A DNA stretch of 64,000 nucleotides from Phymatolithon calcareum (taxonomy: Eukaryota; Rhodophyta; Florideophyceae; Hapalidiales), in the NCBI GenBank assembly GCA_977006965.1, contig OZ345356.1:2356001-2420000 (forward strand), in the 5' to 3' direction. The first letter of the stretch is position 1; the number at the start of each line of letters is the position of its first letter. The translations under genes were made by a program, and so were the position numbers. Of the stretch, positions 32,104 through 42,235 are shown piece after piece. The notes beneath the pieces are model-generated. The model was not told the DNA's origin, ran no database searches, and was given only the letters and a program-made list of their open reading frames with translations.

Positions 32104-32644
32104 TTTTTTTTTTTTTGAATTTTGAATTTATTAAACGCCCTCAGAAACACTCATAAGACTGTAAGGGAGATGCGTTTCAGATGCTACTACCTTGGTAGCT
32201 CCGTTAAAGCCCGCAAAAGCTCGTTGCTATCGTCGTAGCCCTAGCTGCAAAAACCCTCCTCCAGAGAAGGTGGAGGGAAAAGCTTAGAGTCCACTTGTCC
32301 TGTTCGTAGGAATCTCAGCGTCGCCGTTCTATTTTGTCTTGGTCTATTCCATGTCGCCATAAAAGACGATTGTGAGGAATAGTACTTTGTCAAGTGCCTT
32401 TTCAGTCTCACTAGTCTCCTCTTCTGTTAGTGGATATCTTTGAAGGTACACTTCGAGCTTGTTCATGAGAGTTGGTACGATTTCACCGAATTTGTCTTCC
32501 AGAAGTGTAGTACTCAATGGGGGAAAACGTCCGAATGCCCATTTAATCGCCAATTGGCGGTGACGTGCTTTCGGTAGTCTGATGATGGCGGGAGTAGACC
32601 CGGGAATATCATAAGGAATATTCCTCTTTCTGCTCGCCTCCAAG
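32104..32644 (-). mobile_element. 5'-truncated LINE insertion, intact C-terminus
   Basis: 541 bp on the minus strand with a 13-base T-run (A tail) at the left and the exact 15-bp duplication CAGTCGCGATCACAT at 32089-32103 and 32645-32659. It encodes 99 residues ending KARHRQLAIKWAFGRFPP to FYGDME, stop at 32344. The coding end is identical to the copy at 3733-4226. Confidence 0.95.
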
Positions 32645-32659
32645 CAGTCGCGATCACAT

Positions 32660-33905
32660 GCTCTTTAGAAGGGCAAAAAAGCTTCGATACAACCTTGAGA
32701 AGCTCAAAACGCCCTCTTCCGGGCTCTCTCGCCTAAGTGTTACAGGGCACATGGGACCAACCATCGCACCGGGAACTTGATGTCATCACACCCGACCGCG
32801 AACCGAATACGAGCGCTCATTGGATGCCAAGGTACAAGCGGAAAGCTCAATGTCCATTTTATGGACGATTTTCCTCTAAGTTGAGGAAACTTCGCTCTCT
32901 AAACGGGGACTTCCTATCCGAGAATTGTAATATTGGACTTCATTCGAAGTACGATTGCGTGGTGACGATGCTTCCCAAAGTTACCTGCGAAAACTTGCTG
33001 CTTAGACGTTTGCTAAGCTGAGAAGAAAGGGGGGAAAAGAGGCTACAGTGACAGAGCCTAAAAACTTAAAAGTTTTCCGAAATACTCGTCCTCATGGCAA
33101 GAGTTGATTTCGGCTCTCAGAGTGCTTTCCGGAAGTCTACCAGGCCGAAGAAGTATTTCCCCTGCCATTCTTCTTCAAAAACAGGGATTCCGGTGCCCGA
33201 ATACCTCCGGTTGGTTTCATCCAGTGTGCAATCAAGTGAATTAGGCGACATTTTACTGTGCGCAGTACCGCTGGTCGCTCGGTCAAGATTCTGTCGATCC
33301 CATGAATGGCCACAGAAAGTACACTGTGTCAAAGAGATTTTGAAGGCGAGATTGTCCACGGAATGACAGTTCTTTGCTGTCTTGTAGCCGCGTATTCCGG
33401 TATAAGGCGCATTGCATGTGCGGATTCATACTTGGTGAGTCCTGACTCTGCAGAAATTCAAAAAGTGCGCATATATTTCATAGGGGCCATATAACTCTTC
33501 TGGCGATTTTATGGGTTGTTAGCTGACTGTTATTCTCTGGTGCTCATGTAGAGTGTCAGCATCACATGACGCAGCGAAGGTTTTGTGAAGTGCCGGGAGA
33601 GCAACTCATCGATAGCATTTGACATGCGCATTACATGTCGACGTTCAGTCGCGGCGGAACGTACATTTGCATTCGAGAGCAGTGTTGGGCGCCACGTTAC
33701 CCCTAAGAAAAATAAAAGTATGACTGCAGATGTCATGATGACTAGCGTAGTGGGCTTGATGTTTTTTTTATTATTCAAGTTTATTTAAAAGCCCCACAGA
33801 CTTCCGAAGATATAGGCAATGCTTCCTCTGATGCTACCTACCTTTGTGCAGCTCACGAAACGCCCATCAGAATGGCGGACGGGAAAACTCAGGATTCAAG
33901 GTAAT
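32660..33905. other. no gene recognised
   Basis: Frames of 80-94 codons without clear motifs. A minus-strand QCTFCGHSWDRQNLDR peptide (33.1-33.36 kb) has a CX2C pair but is not enough for a call. Confidence 0.35.
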
Positions 33906-34083
33906 ACTATCGTAATTAAGTGGATTTATTGAGAAGGTACCATGACAGACATGTGTAAAAATATATTTTTTATTTATTCTACTGAGATGATCATCCTGAA
34001 ATAAGTTATTCCCATGTCACCATACAAGAGAATAAATAAGTTATTCTGAGGAGCATAAAAAATAAATAACTTGCATCGTTTTA

Positions 34084-34542
34084 TGTTGGTCAAGAGTTGA
34101 CGGCTCGATGATTACAAGCGAGATTGTACTCGCTAGCGTGCGAAACGGCCGTTCATATTGTACCTGCACTATTTGTTCTTGATTGCGTTCGTGTTCATGA
34201 TTATGCTATTGCTATTGTTCGTAGTTATTGTTTGTATGTTATTGACGTGTCAGTCCATTCCCTTTGCCTGAACAACGGTCGCCAATTATTAGTTGTTCTC
34301 GTCCACTCTTTCAGTGCATTGCTTAAATGGGAGCGCATGTGCGCTCCCAGTTGAATAAACGGTAAGATCGATTAAACCACATTGGGAATTTGAGTGTTTG
34401 GTAAGAACGCCTCGTCAAGCTGTCGCCGAGAGGCGCCACAAGTTCGTTGCGGGACTCCACATCCGTCAACCGTCGTGAGGCGCCACTGACGATCCTTTGG
34501 TTCGATCTCTCTCAAGTTTCAAGAACTCCGTCTTGAACGACA
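34084..34542 (+). mobile_element. solo LTR
   Basis: 459 bp beginning TGTTGGTCAAG and ending CTTGAACGACA (TG..CA with imperfect inverted ends), flanked by the 5-bp duplication TTTTA at 34079-34083 and 34543-34547. It has a perfect 10-bp-arm hairpin at 34328-34349 and AATAAA at 34354-34359. No internal retroelement sequence remains, as expected after LTR-LTR recombination. Confidence 0.88.
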
Positions 34543-34610
34543 TTTTACCAAACGAATAAGTTATTTACTGACCGGAGGAGTTTACGATTTGATTCACGTC
34601 CTCAATGCTC

Positions 34611-34753
34611 CACAAATGTGTGTTAACATGCAGGAAGACCTGCTCCTCGAAGTTCGCTGGAAGTATATGACCCCGTCTATCGCTTAGTGCAAACCCTGCC
34701 TTAGAAAAGAGGCGCTCACAGATGTTCGATGTTGGAAATTTGCTGTGCTCCAG
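34611..34753 (-). pseudogene. hAT transposase C-terminal (dimerisation) fragment
   Basis: The minus-strand peptide LEHSKFPTSNICERLFSKAG, then FALSDRRGHILPANFEEQVF and LHVNTHLW, is the classic hAT C-terminal signature (SxxxERxFSxAG, then RxxL-P and FLxxN). It is a bare fragment; the catalytic domain is gone. Confidence 0.85.
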
Positions 34754-35419
34754 TCTGTTGAATGATTTTTAAGTAATTCAGATGGAACGAAGGATGGATA
34801 AATAAATAACTTGCCTGGGAACAGTGCACCAAATAAATTATTTTGTTAAAGCTGAAGCTAGAAATGAATAAATTAAATTATTTACTCGAATAATTTAAAT
34901 ACGAATATATTTTTACACATGTCTGTACCATGTGTCCCAACGTGAGGAAAGCCCGCACCTTTCTTAGAATTCTACTACGCTCGAAATTTCGGTTCCTTAA
35001 TCAGAATTACTTAGTATCGCGTCGATGGCTCGGGCCACGTTGGTCTCCTCTGTACGGGCCCATGTTGGCTTTCTCAGGATGCTCTTCAGTATTCTAGCTG
35101 CCCATGCTTCTTGACTGCCCATTTCTTCTATTAACTTCGGCGGATTTCTTGGAAAGTAACCTGCAAACCATCTTGCGCAAAGAATTCTGTGCCTGCTTTC
35201 TTTCGTCCTCACTGCTTGGTGCGGTGGACCATTCTTGGAAAAGGTAATTTTCTTATTGCTCCCAGGCTAGTCGGAGGGCACCCCTGTCTTGGATATTGGT
35301 TGGCGTGTTCGATTTTCGCATGCAGTCCAGCGTCTCGAGTTCCAGCTGTGCCCCAGCGTCGCGTGTCTCCTCCACAACCTTCCTAAGTCTTTGCGTTAAA
35401 ACTCAGGATTCAAGGAAAT

Positions 35420-36010
35420 CCTATCTCAGTCCTCTATGGGCTTGTTGGTGCTTGGACTCCACCGCTATTTGCCATGCCTTCTTCGTTCTCCATGCGTTCT
35501 ATGAGTGTCTTGCTAATAGTAAGAGCTCGTCTAGCGCCTTTTCTGCTTCCAGTCCTATTTCTCCTTCGAGGTCGTACCCTGCTAGCGTGCGTTCAAGGGT
35601 CTCCATATTCGTTCTGGCTCTGGTGCCGAATTCTTCGGCCATACTTGTTGTCGACACCTGTGGAAATCTGCCACAGGCATACTGCAGCGCGAGTTTCCTG
35701 TGCTTCACCTTCGGGAACTTGAGGATTGCTGGCAATTCTCTTCTCTTGTCGTATGAAATCTTCCTTTTCCACTTCGATTCGAGGCAGTCTCCTTCCAATG
35801 CCAGGAATTTAGATTGAAGTGTTTTCGAAGAGTTTTTTGTTTGGATGTGCTTTAGAGCTTCACCAAACGGCTCTCTGGTCTCCATCGCGGCGATATCTTT
35901 CCTCGTGTACTGCCATTCATGGTTGTTTCTGCTTTCAGGCGATAGGCTTGATAGTGCCACAACATACATTTGCGACACTTCTACTGTTAGGAACTGCTTC
36001 ACTAAGCATG
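35420..36010 (-). pseudogene. LINE C-terminal fragment (family close to LINE C)
   Basis: The minus-strand frame 36002-35499 reads AAMETREPFGEALKHIQ, ESKWKRKISYDKRRELP, KVKHRKLALQYACGRFPQ and AEKALDELLLL. It is 5'-truncated and its 3' end is unclear. Clearly related to the copies at 13.45 and 26.1 kb. Confidence 0.7.
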
Positions 36011-36289
36011 CTGAAGATATCTATGAGCTTTGGGCCGTTGACGCGCTTGATAGCGAGAAGCTTTCATGGGCAAAAAAATTAAATGAATCTTATTCCCTCT
36101 ATTGAGAGAAAATTTCAGTCAAATAGACATTAGAGAACGAAAACACGATGTCATGGAGAGAGGGCGGTGGGAGGTTGAAGAGAGGGAGAATGTTGCCCTT
36201 GAAACGAGAAGAGTAATTGCTAACTACGCTTATGTAACTGGGGGAATTGCGAGTTCTTGTTTTCGAGGCCCTCAACGCCGGCACTCATA

Positions 36290-36790
36290 ATTAAGTGGAT
36301 TTATTGAGAAGGTACCATGTGTCCCAACTTGAGGAAAGACGGCGAATTTCTTAGCATTCTACTAGACTGGAAACTTCAGTTGCTGTAAACAGAATTTCGT
36401 AGTATCTCGTCAATGGCTTGAGCCGCGTTTTTCTCCTCTGTAGGGGTCCATGTAGGCTTCTTCAGGGTACCGTTGAGTCTTCTAACTGCCCGTGCTACTT
36501 GACTTCCCATTTCTTCTATTAACTTAGTCGAATTTCTTGGAAAGTGACTTAGAACCATCTTGCGCAGAGGATTATGTGCCTGCTTTCTTTCATCCTCACT
36601 GCTTGGTGCGGTAGACGATTCTTGAAAAAGGTAATTTTCCTAGCACGGCTTTCTTCTTGTTTTTCCCAGGCCAGTCGGAGTGCACGATGTCTTGGATGTC
36701 GGCCGGCGTGTTTGATTTTCACATGCGATCGAGCGTTTCGAGTTCCAGCGCAGCCCCAGCGTCGTTTGTTTCCTCCACATTTAAGGGGCT
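36290..36790 (-). pseudogene. LINE family F 3' end copy
   Basis: Minus strand: AALELETLDRM, TPADIQDI, then SLSKKFD-like and a short frame to 36376 with PTWTPTEEKNAAQAIDEIL. The tail is ATGGTACCTTCTCAATAAAT at its left end. Stops are present. Confidence 0.7.
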
Positions 36791-36829
36791 TTTAAGATGT
36801 TCCCGGGTTGGATATCATTTTGGATGCTA

Positions 36830-36975
36830 GCGCAACTGTTTACCGCGAGACTGGGGTTATACCACTACACGACGACAACCGTGTGCCCTTGGTGGAATGT
36901 AATTCAATTCTTGCTTGCGACAGGATTCGAACCGGCGACCTCACCTTCCTTCCAGTATCATACCGACATTTGCGC
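36830..36975 (-). tRNA. permuted tRNA-like structure (possible Gln-CUG)
   Basis: On the minus strand a 3' tRNA half (36960 to 36912: ACTGG, then AGGTC, T-arm GCCGGTTCGAATCCTGT) comes before a 5' half (36879 to 36847: GTGTAGTGGTATAAC D-arm, then CCAGT). CCAGT/ACTGG is a perfect 5-bp anticodon stem. The joined loop can be read CTCTGAT (anticodon CTG). Leader GCGCAAATGT (36975-36966) and trailer ACAGTTGCGC (36839-36830) pair at 9 of 10 positions, as in permuted precursors. Against it: acceptor pairing is only 5 of 7, one T-stem mismatch, a variable region about 10 nt too long, and no clear bulge-helix-bulge. A decayed permuted gene or tRNA-derived repeat is possible. Confidence 0.3.
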
Positions 36976-37009
36976 ACAGGTGCGCGGAGGCAGCTTTTCA
37001 TTTTGCGTT

Positions 37010-37115
37010 TTCCCCAAATGGGGCTGGCAGCGATTCGAGGGTCTAAGTTTCTTCCATTCTATCCTATCGTCAGCGAGTTTTGCGGCTTTCAAGTCTCGTC
37101 CAGGTACGTCACCAA
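37010..37115 (-). repeat. retroelement coding fragment (DDRIEWKK type)
   Basis: The minus-strand peptide ADDRIEWKKLRPSNRCQPH corresponds to the fragments at 4.4 and 20.7 kb. Family unknown. Confidence 0.4.
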
Positions 37116-37481
37116 AGAGTGATTCTGGCGTTGGTCTGACGCATTTTGTAGCAGCACCTGGCGGACAAGGCGGCGCTTGGAGTTTGGAGGAGCAACATTT
37201 CGCTTCCCGAGTGCCTTCTCTGCCTCCTGCTCGCCCCATTCGGGACGGGTCCTTTCGCAGCAACCGAAGGGATACTGTGCCGCGCGGGTGCGTGCAGTAC
37301 AGGACAGGAAAAACTCGAAGGCAGCATTACCAGTATAGTACAGAAGGGGAACATGACAGCATGACAGTTTGAGCACTGGTCCTCACAGTTTAGAGAATTC
37401 CGCGCTTCCTTTCTTTTGCTTCCTATTAATATTATCAAGTTCTGTCCAACATCAACTGATGTCTACAGTGTGTGAAAAAGA

Positions 37482-38159
37482 CTACAGTTCTTTTCGCATG
37501 CATATCCAATTGTCAGACGGCATATCCCAATCACCTTTCACGATAGGTACTCTTTCAATTTCCTGAAACCCAAACCTGTTTTTGTACAGATTATATGCGC
37601 CCAGACTGTGGTCTCCTACCATTAACGAAATTTGTTTCTTACCATTGGCATCTGCTTCTTTAACAGCGTAATTGATAAGTTTCGTAGCGAGCCCTCGGCG
37701 ATGGTACTGTGGATCGACAACGAGAAACGGAATGTACCAAGTGTGCAAACACTGCGCATTTCCAGTTAATGTGTGGACACGATACGCAACTGCATGAAGT
37801 GCATTTTCTTCAAGCAATAGTTTTGGGTCACCCGTTTTCCAAGTCTGTTGTACTTCATTCAATCCAAAAAGACACCCACTTATTTTCCCGTTCAATTCAG
37901 CAACGATCACATTGCGCCATGAAAGATATCCGTGATTGCTTTGCACGTCTCGAATTCCAACAGTTAAAGGATTTTCGCCGGCAACAGCTCTGTGCTTCCA
38001 AAAGTGCTCCCGACGTCCTGCGAAAGCCAAGTTTAGAACTCCAATTATCTGCTTCGCATCAGCTGGCAATCCCTGTCTAAATCTTTCGCCACTGGGAAAT
38101 TCCTCTGGTATGCTCAACGTTCGGAAATTGTGTCCATCTTGTTCGATTCTCGACGTCAT
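37482..38159 (-). CDS. GNAT-family N-acetyltransferase (paralogue 1)
   Basis: 225 residues from the MTS start that is conserved with the second paralogue; the frame is open back to an upstream Met at 38345, which would add 62 residues without homology. The GNAT acetyl-CoA site is VVDPQYHRRGLATKLI (motif A, R-R-G-x-A), preceded by strand WYIPFLVV, and motif B is LGAYNLYKNRFGFQEIERV. The N-terminal part (LPADAKQIIGVLNLAFAG, HGYLSWRNVIVAELNGKISG) is the usual motif C/D fold. Substrate unknown; small molecules or protein N-termini are equally open. The gene is transcribed away from paralogue 2, 2.4 kb apart, with a pogo-like MITE between. It appears intact and intronless. Confidence 0.85.
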   Translation of the reverse strand: MTSRIEQDGHNFRTLSIPEEFPSGERFRQGLPADAKQIIGVLNLAFAGRREHFWKHRAVAGENPLTVGIRDVQSNHGYLSWRNVIVAELNGKISGCLFGLNEVQQTWKTGDPKLLLEENALHAVAYRVHTLTGNAQCLHTWYIPFLVVDPQYHRRGLATKLINYAVKEADANGKKQISLMVGDHSLGAYNLYKNRFGFQEIERVPIVKGDWDMPSDNWICMRKEL

Positions 38160-38616
38160 TGATGAAATATGTTCGAACCTGTGCTGTAGAGAAGCGCCAA
38201 ACTTGCGTTCTTCCGAAAATCTCAGCAACCTTGCAAAGTCGGCTGCACGCCGTTTTCGTTCACTGAACTTCAATGCAATAGCATAGACGTCCCTATTGCC
38301 AACTGGCGGGTAGAGGGCAGTGAATTCTAGCAAGCAAGCATGCACCAGCAGCTTTGCCAGTACGCTAATCTTCTGAAATAATTTCTTTTTCTCGTTTTAA
38401 TCTCCGGCCTCTATTATTTGCAATTCGTGTGCAAATTAGCTGAAGAGTTCCCATCCACCATTAGCGCTGCATCATATGGAAAATCAACAATCCTAACTTC
38501 AGCATCTGAGCCCGGGGAAATTCGCGAGTTTATTGGTATTCAAGATGCAAGGGTACATGTACAGGAACATCTCAGTGGACACGTCACGGTTCAAATCCTA
38601 CCAAAGCATATCCCTA
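38160..38616. other. upstream region of GNAT paralogue 1
   Basis: Contains the N-terminal extension of the GNAT frame (to 38345) and unassigned sequence. No TATA box is evident. Confidence 0.3.
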
Positions 38617-39032
38617 CAGTCAGACCTCGATAAATGGAACCTCGTTTTTAGAATAACCTCGGTTATCAGCATAATCGGGTGCTCCACGAATACCGTATCA
38701 GCCAAAATTTAAAGAAAATTAAAGGATTCTAGAATATTTGATAGGGGGATTTTTCATGTTCGAGGTCACGGGGTATACCTTAAATTTTGTTATAATTTTG
38801 TTTAGCGAACACGGAGCATATCCTCACTCGTGGAATACTGTAAGTACTTTTCATGTTTCTCCTGCCATTGGCATACAGTACAGTACAGTAAAAGTTGACG
38901 CAGTGGCGTAAAGTACTGTGCGGCACACGTGTGATCCAAAACTTATGATTAAATATTCGACTTGAGAATAACCTCGATTTTGAGAATATTGGACCATTCC
39001 ACATTGCCCAGCCATTTATCGAGGCCTGACTG
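38617..39032. mobile_element. pogo/Tc1-like MITE
   Basis: 416 bp with inverted ends CAGTCAGACCTCGATAAATGG and CAGTCAGGCCTCGATAAATGG (one mismatch), flanked by TA at 38615-38616 and 39033-39034. The CAGT..CCTCG ends with a TA duplication are typical of pogo/Tigger-type elements. Subterminal AATAACCTCG motifs repeat inside. No transposase is encoded. Confidence 0.9.
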
Positions 39033-39034
39033 TA

Positions 39035-40087
39035 TTGCGTTGCGTGCCAGCTACAGTAGCGATGGGCATCAATACTACGGTATCAACTGAATAGTTGATT
39101 ATCACAGGCCCGCGCCATACCCAGGTTTTTCGCAGTCTCATTTTTGCGATATCAAAGAATTGGAACTTTCCAAAAGTATCGCCTATTGTATTGACCACTA
39201 GAAGCGTTCTAAACAACACGTGTGCAGTGCGTACTAAAAGAAAAAAATTGTTCTTCAGTTCAAAAATATCACTATGCCGATTTGTCGAACACGTGTTGCA
39301 TTCAGACAAACCCAAATAAGAATTGCTGAGGCTCGCAGTTTATATACTGCCAGCAGTTGATTTTGAGTGATATGATATTCATATTTTAGTCCATCATGGG
39401 GATAAGTATCAATAGTTCTTTCTCTCCTCAGAATTTCACCGACTGGCAGTCACATGTGAGGTAAATATTGGCCAGTTTGTTGTAGGGGCGAAAAATATGA
39501 AAACTTGTTTTTGTAGACGCGAGAAAACACGCTGTTTTGAGCTGCACAAATTTGTCGCCAATGGAAGCTCTCACACAAAGTACAAAAATGACTCTTTCAC
39601 CGGATCACTACAAATCATATTAAAGCGGTCCACGCCCAGACTGTTGTCATTTTCTGTTCACGTTTTCAAAATATTAGAAAAAACTAACTTATTTTGTTCT
39701 TACCTCCGAACAAAATTTAAGTGAGAAAAAACTTATTTTTTCCTCTTCCCCTTCTCAAATTCTTTAGAAAATCTAACCTATTTTTTTCTCCTCTCCGAGG
39801 AATAATGTAGTGATTTACAACTTATAAAATCCTCATCACATTTTAAAAAATAAACAATCGAATTTAAGCTTCCAACTTATTTTTCCCACATCAGGTTTTA
39901 TAAGTTGAAGGTTGACAGGATTGGAAAGATCATCTGACCAATAGAACTCAGTTTGAATGAAAGTGATAGGAGCGGAGAAAATGCTCAATTCCAGATGAAC
40001 TATTAAATATTTATCGGTCCAAGTTCATATTTTCTTACGTCAGTTCTGAGAAAGCAACTCATGATTTCTCGCGTCCGCAAAAACAAT
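39035..40087. other. AT-rich intergenic region
   Basis: No gene recognised. An E-box-like palindrome CACGTG lies in GTCGAACACGTGTTG at 39284-39298, repeated exactly at 42764-42778. AT-rich tracts with related aacttattttttcc blocks at 39.68-39.9 kb. Confidence 0.35.
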
Positions 40088-40213
40088 AAGGAGATGTGTA
40101 CTGTAAGCCGGGATAACAAATGAAAGTAAAACGTAAGAGTACCAGGCCCGAGTGGGTACAATAGGACTCGAGGGCGGAGCCCGAGGGACCCGGCTTTCGG
40201 TACACATCTCCTT
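40088..40213. mobile_element. 126-bp foldback MITE
   Basis: Inverted ends AAGGAGATGTGTACTGTAAG and AAGGAGATGTGTACCGAAAG, then CCGGG on both sides. The flanking duplication is ambiguous: TA if the first A is shared, or AAT. A GC-rich centre contrasts with the AT-rich surroundings. Confidence 0.75.
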
Positions 40214-40579
40214 AATGTGATAGCGACAGAGAAAACTCATTTACACGTTTGCTTCGTTGTTTGCACGATTCTCGGTTCGACTCTTGAGAAAGTACCATGT
40301 GTCCGTACTTGAGGGAAGATGGCAGTGCCATCATGGCACCGGGAGAATTTACATCTGGTGTAACGCGAGTGGTGGCTGAATGTAGTTGTCTTTTTTGAGA
40401 AATACAATCTGCGGCAACCGAGAGTGGAAGGTTACATAATAGAAAAAGCAACAATAGAATTTAATAATGCAGTGGAAAGGGGAAGAGCAGCAATGTCGAG
40501 ACATTTTAAAAGGGAGACCTTGAGCCTTGTCTTGCCTCGTCATTCTTATCAGTCTTTCGAAGGAAGCGTTCGTGCGATG

Positions 40580-41254
40580 ATGACCAGCACCGTGAAAGTT
40601 AGCCACAGCTTCCGAACTTTAAGCACACCCGAGGAATTTCCCGGCTGTGAAAGGGTCAGACTAGGATTGCCAGCTGACGCGAAGCAGGTAATAGCAGTCC
40701 TGAACCACGCTTTCAATGGAGGTCTCAAGTACTTTTGGAAACAGAGAGCTGTAGAAGACGAAAATCCCGTAAATGTTGCAATTCGAGATGTGGAAAGTAA
40801 CCACGGGTATCTTTCATGGCGCAACATGATCGTTATTGAATTGAACGAGAAAATATGCGGCTGTCTCTTTGGTTTGAATGAGGTGCAGCAGGCATGGGAA
40901 TCTGGAGATCCAAACTTGTCGCATGAAGAAAATGCACTACATGCCGTCGAATATCGCGCTCACACATTGACGGGAAGTGCAGAAGACTCACACACCTGGT
41001 ATATTCCTTTTATCGCTGTCGACCCGACATGCCAAGGCCGGGGGCTAGGCACAATTCTTCTCAATTGCGCTGCACGAGAGGCGAAGGCCAGAGGAAGGAA
41101 ACAAATGTCTTTGGTGGTACCTGACGACAGTATGGGTGCCTACAATCTGTACAAGAATAAGTTCGGATTTCAAGAAATTGAAAGGGTGCCTGTAGTTAAA
41201 GGCAATTGGGGTATGCCTGCTGACAAATGGATAACTATGAGAAAACCGATGTAG
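40580..41254 (+). CDS. GNAT-family N-acetyltransferase (paralogue 2)
   Basis: 224 residues from MTSTVKVSHSFRTL, aligned with MTSRIEQDGHNFRTL of paralogue 1; the frame extends upstream to 40424 without homology. Motif A is AVDPTCQGRGLGTILL (Q-G-R-G-x-G acetyl-CoA loop) and motif B MGAYNLYKNKFGFQEIERV. The two proteins are collinear with no gaps of note, including LNEVQQ(T/A)W and ALHAV.YR.HTLTG. The glycine pattern here is closer to the GNAT consensus than in paralogue 1 (RRGLA). Intact and intronless; an inverted duplicate in a host gene island. Confidence 0.87.
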   Translation: MTSTVKVSHSFRTLSTPEEFPGCERVRLGLPADAKQVIAVLNHAFNGGLKYFWKQRAVEDENPVNVAIRDVESNHGYLSWRNMIVIELNEKICGCLFGLNEVQQAWESGDPNLSHEENALHAVEYRAHTLTGSAEDSHTWYIPFIAVDPTCQGRGLGTILLNCAAREAKARGRKQMSLVVPDDSMGAYNLYKNKFGFQEIERVPVVKGNWGMPADKWITMRKPM

Positions 41255-41818
41255 TGTGGGCATACTGGCTCGGTGCAACGCAACGATTTGCATAGAAGAT
41301 GTGCTTGAAATAAAGATGGAGTCTGCTACGCGGAAATGCGTTTCAGTGACGAATATCATGGGTTTTCAGTCGGGGATATCGACATGAAGTACTATGCATA
41401 GAACACTTGGTGTCGAAATGTTATATCGACTGTTCGTATTAGGAGCTGTGTTGCCAGAAGCATGGTCCTTTCCCTCAATGTTGAAGTCAGCTGCACCACT
41501 CTTCCGTCGAATCCGTGGATAATCCACGAACCCATTGAGTGCTTCAAGGATTACTCTTAGTGGAAGCAGAATTTCTAACACAAGCTTTATTTAAAAGATA
41601 GCATCCGTCGGTGGCGTTTCCACGTGTATGACAGGCTAATTTCCACTTGCGCTACATTAGCTTGATAGAAAGAAGCGAATCTATTGCCATCAAAGAGAGA
41701 TTTATCCTTTCGTGCCCCTAAGCTTGAGATCGCCCTTGCAGTTTTGCAATGCATATCCGAAGCCAGCTGCTGCAGGATTTTTCTCGCTCACAAAGTGTCC
41801 TTTCAAATCAATTTTTGT
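41255..41818. other. 3' flanks of two converging genes
   Basis: An AATAAA-like aaataaag at about 41308 could serve the GNAT gene; a tttatttaaaag at about 41586 reads as AAATAAA on the minus strand and may end the coiled-coil gene. No other feature. Confidence 0.3.
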
Positions 41819-42235
41819 TCAATTCCCCGAAGTGCATCCTTCTTTGGAAGGTAACACCGCACTGGCCTCTTTGTATTTCTCCACAGATTTCTCAACGTCC
41901 TTCTTAATGTCAACAAGGTTCTGGCGCTCGAGTTCCAGGTCGATTTTCATTTGCTTGTCCCCCATATTGGACCTAAATTCCGAAACTCGATTTTCCAGTA
42001 CACCGATGCTGCTTCGGAAGTCATTTAAGCTGCGTTCAGCAGCCTTATACGCCTTGTAGATCTTTGTCGCAGTGGCTTTTTTCACGAGCAACAAACCGGC
42101 GCCGTTGTCATTAGCAATTTTGTCAATCTTCTCGTCGATATTGAGCGCTTCACTTGAGGATTCCCAAACTGTATTCTCAGCGAATTCAATTACCTCTTCC
42201 GCGGTTGGGGGTTTCCGTGTGGAAGAGCTGGCCAT
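41819..42235 (-). CDS. small coiled-coil protein
   Basis: 138 residues from the ATG in a strong context (GAGCCATGGCC); six further residues upstream would be included if the first ATG were used. The N-terminus is Ser/Thr-rich. Residues about 40-125 form long amphipathic helices (KAYKAAERSLNDFRSSIGVL, then ENRVSEFRSNMGDKQMKI and VEKSVEKYKEA) with heptad character. No catalytic motif. Small coiled-coil subunits of trafficking complexes (BLOC-like) look similar, but I cannot place it. It is divergently oriented from RPL10, with starts about 720 bp apart. Confidence 0.6.
   Translation of the reverse strand: MASSSTRKPPTAEEVIEFAENTVWESSSEALNIDEKIDKIANDNGAGLLLVKKATATKIYKAYKAAERSLNDFRSSIGVLENRVSEFRSNMGDKQMKIDLELERQNLVDIKKDVEKSVEKYKEASAVLPSKEGCTSGN

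Larger units (their letters stand above)
33946..34925 (-). mobile_element. hAT transposon remnant
   Basis: Ends CAGACATGTGTAAAAATATA on both sides in inverted orientation. Flanks are TACCATGA (33938-33945) and TACCATGT (34926-34933), an 8-bp duplication with one change. Inside is the C-terminal dimerisation region of a hAT transposase on the minus strand, and a solo LTR. The insertion site lies in the 3' UTR of LINE F. Confidence 0.88.
33910..35400 (-). pseudogene. LINE family F copy split by a hAT element
   Basis: On the minus strand: ETRDAGAQLELETLDCMRKS (35.3 kb), a damaged stretch, RTKESRHRILCARWFAGYFP, then TEETNVARAIDAILSNSD with its stop at 34997. The 3' UTR GTTGGGACACATGGTACC is broken by the hAT remnant and its tail CTTCTCAATAAATCCACTTA resumes at 33910-33937. 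The ESRHRxLCARWF motif is the family F version of the shared C-terminal domain. Confidence 0.75.
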
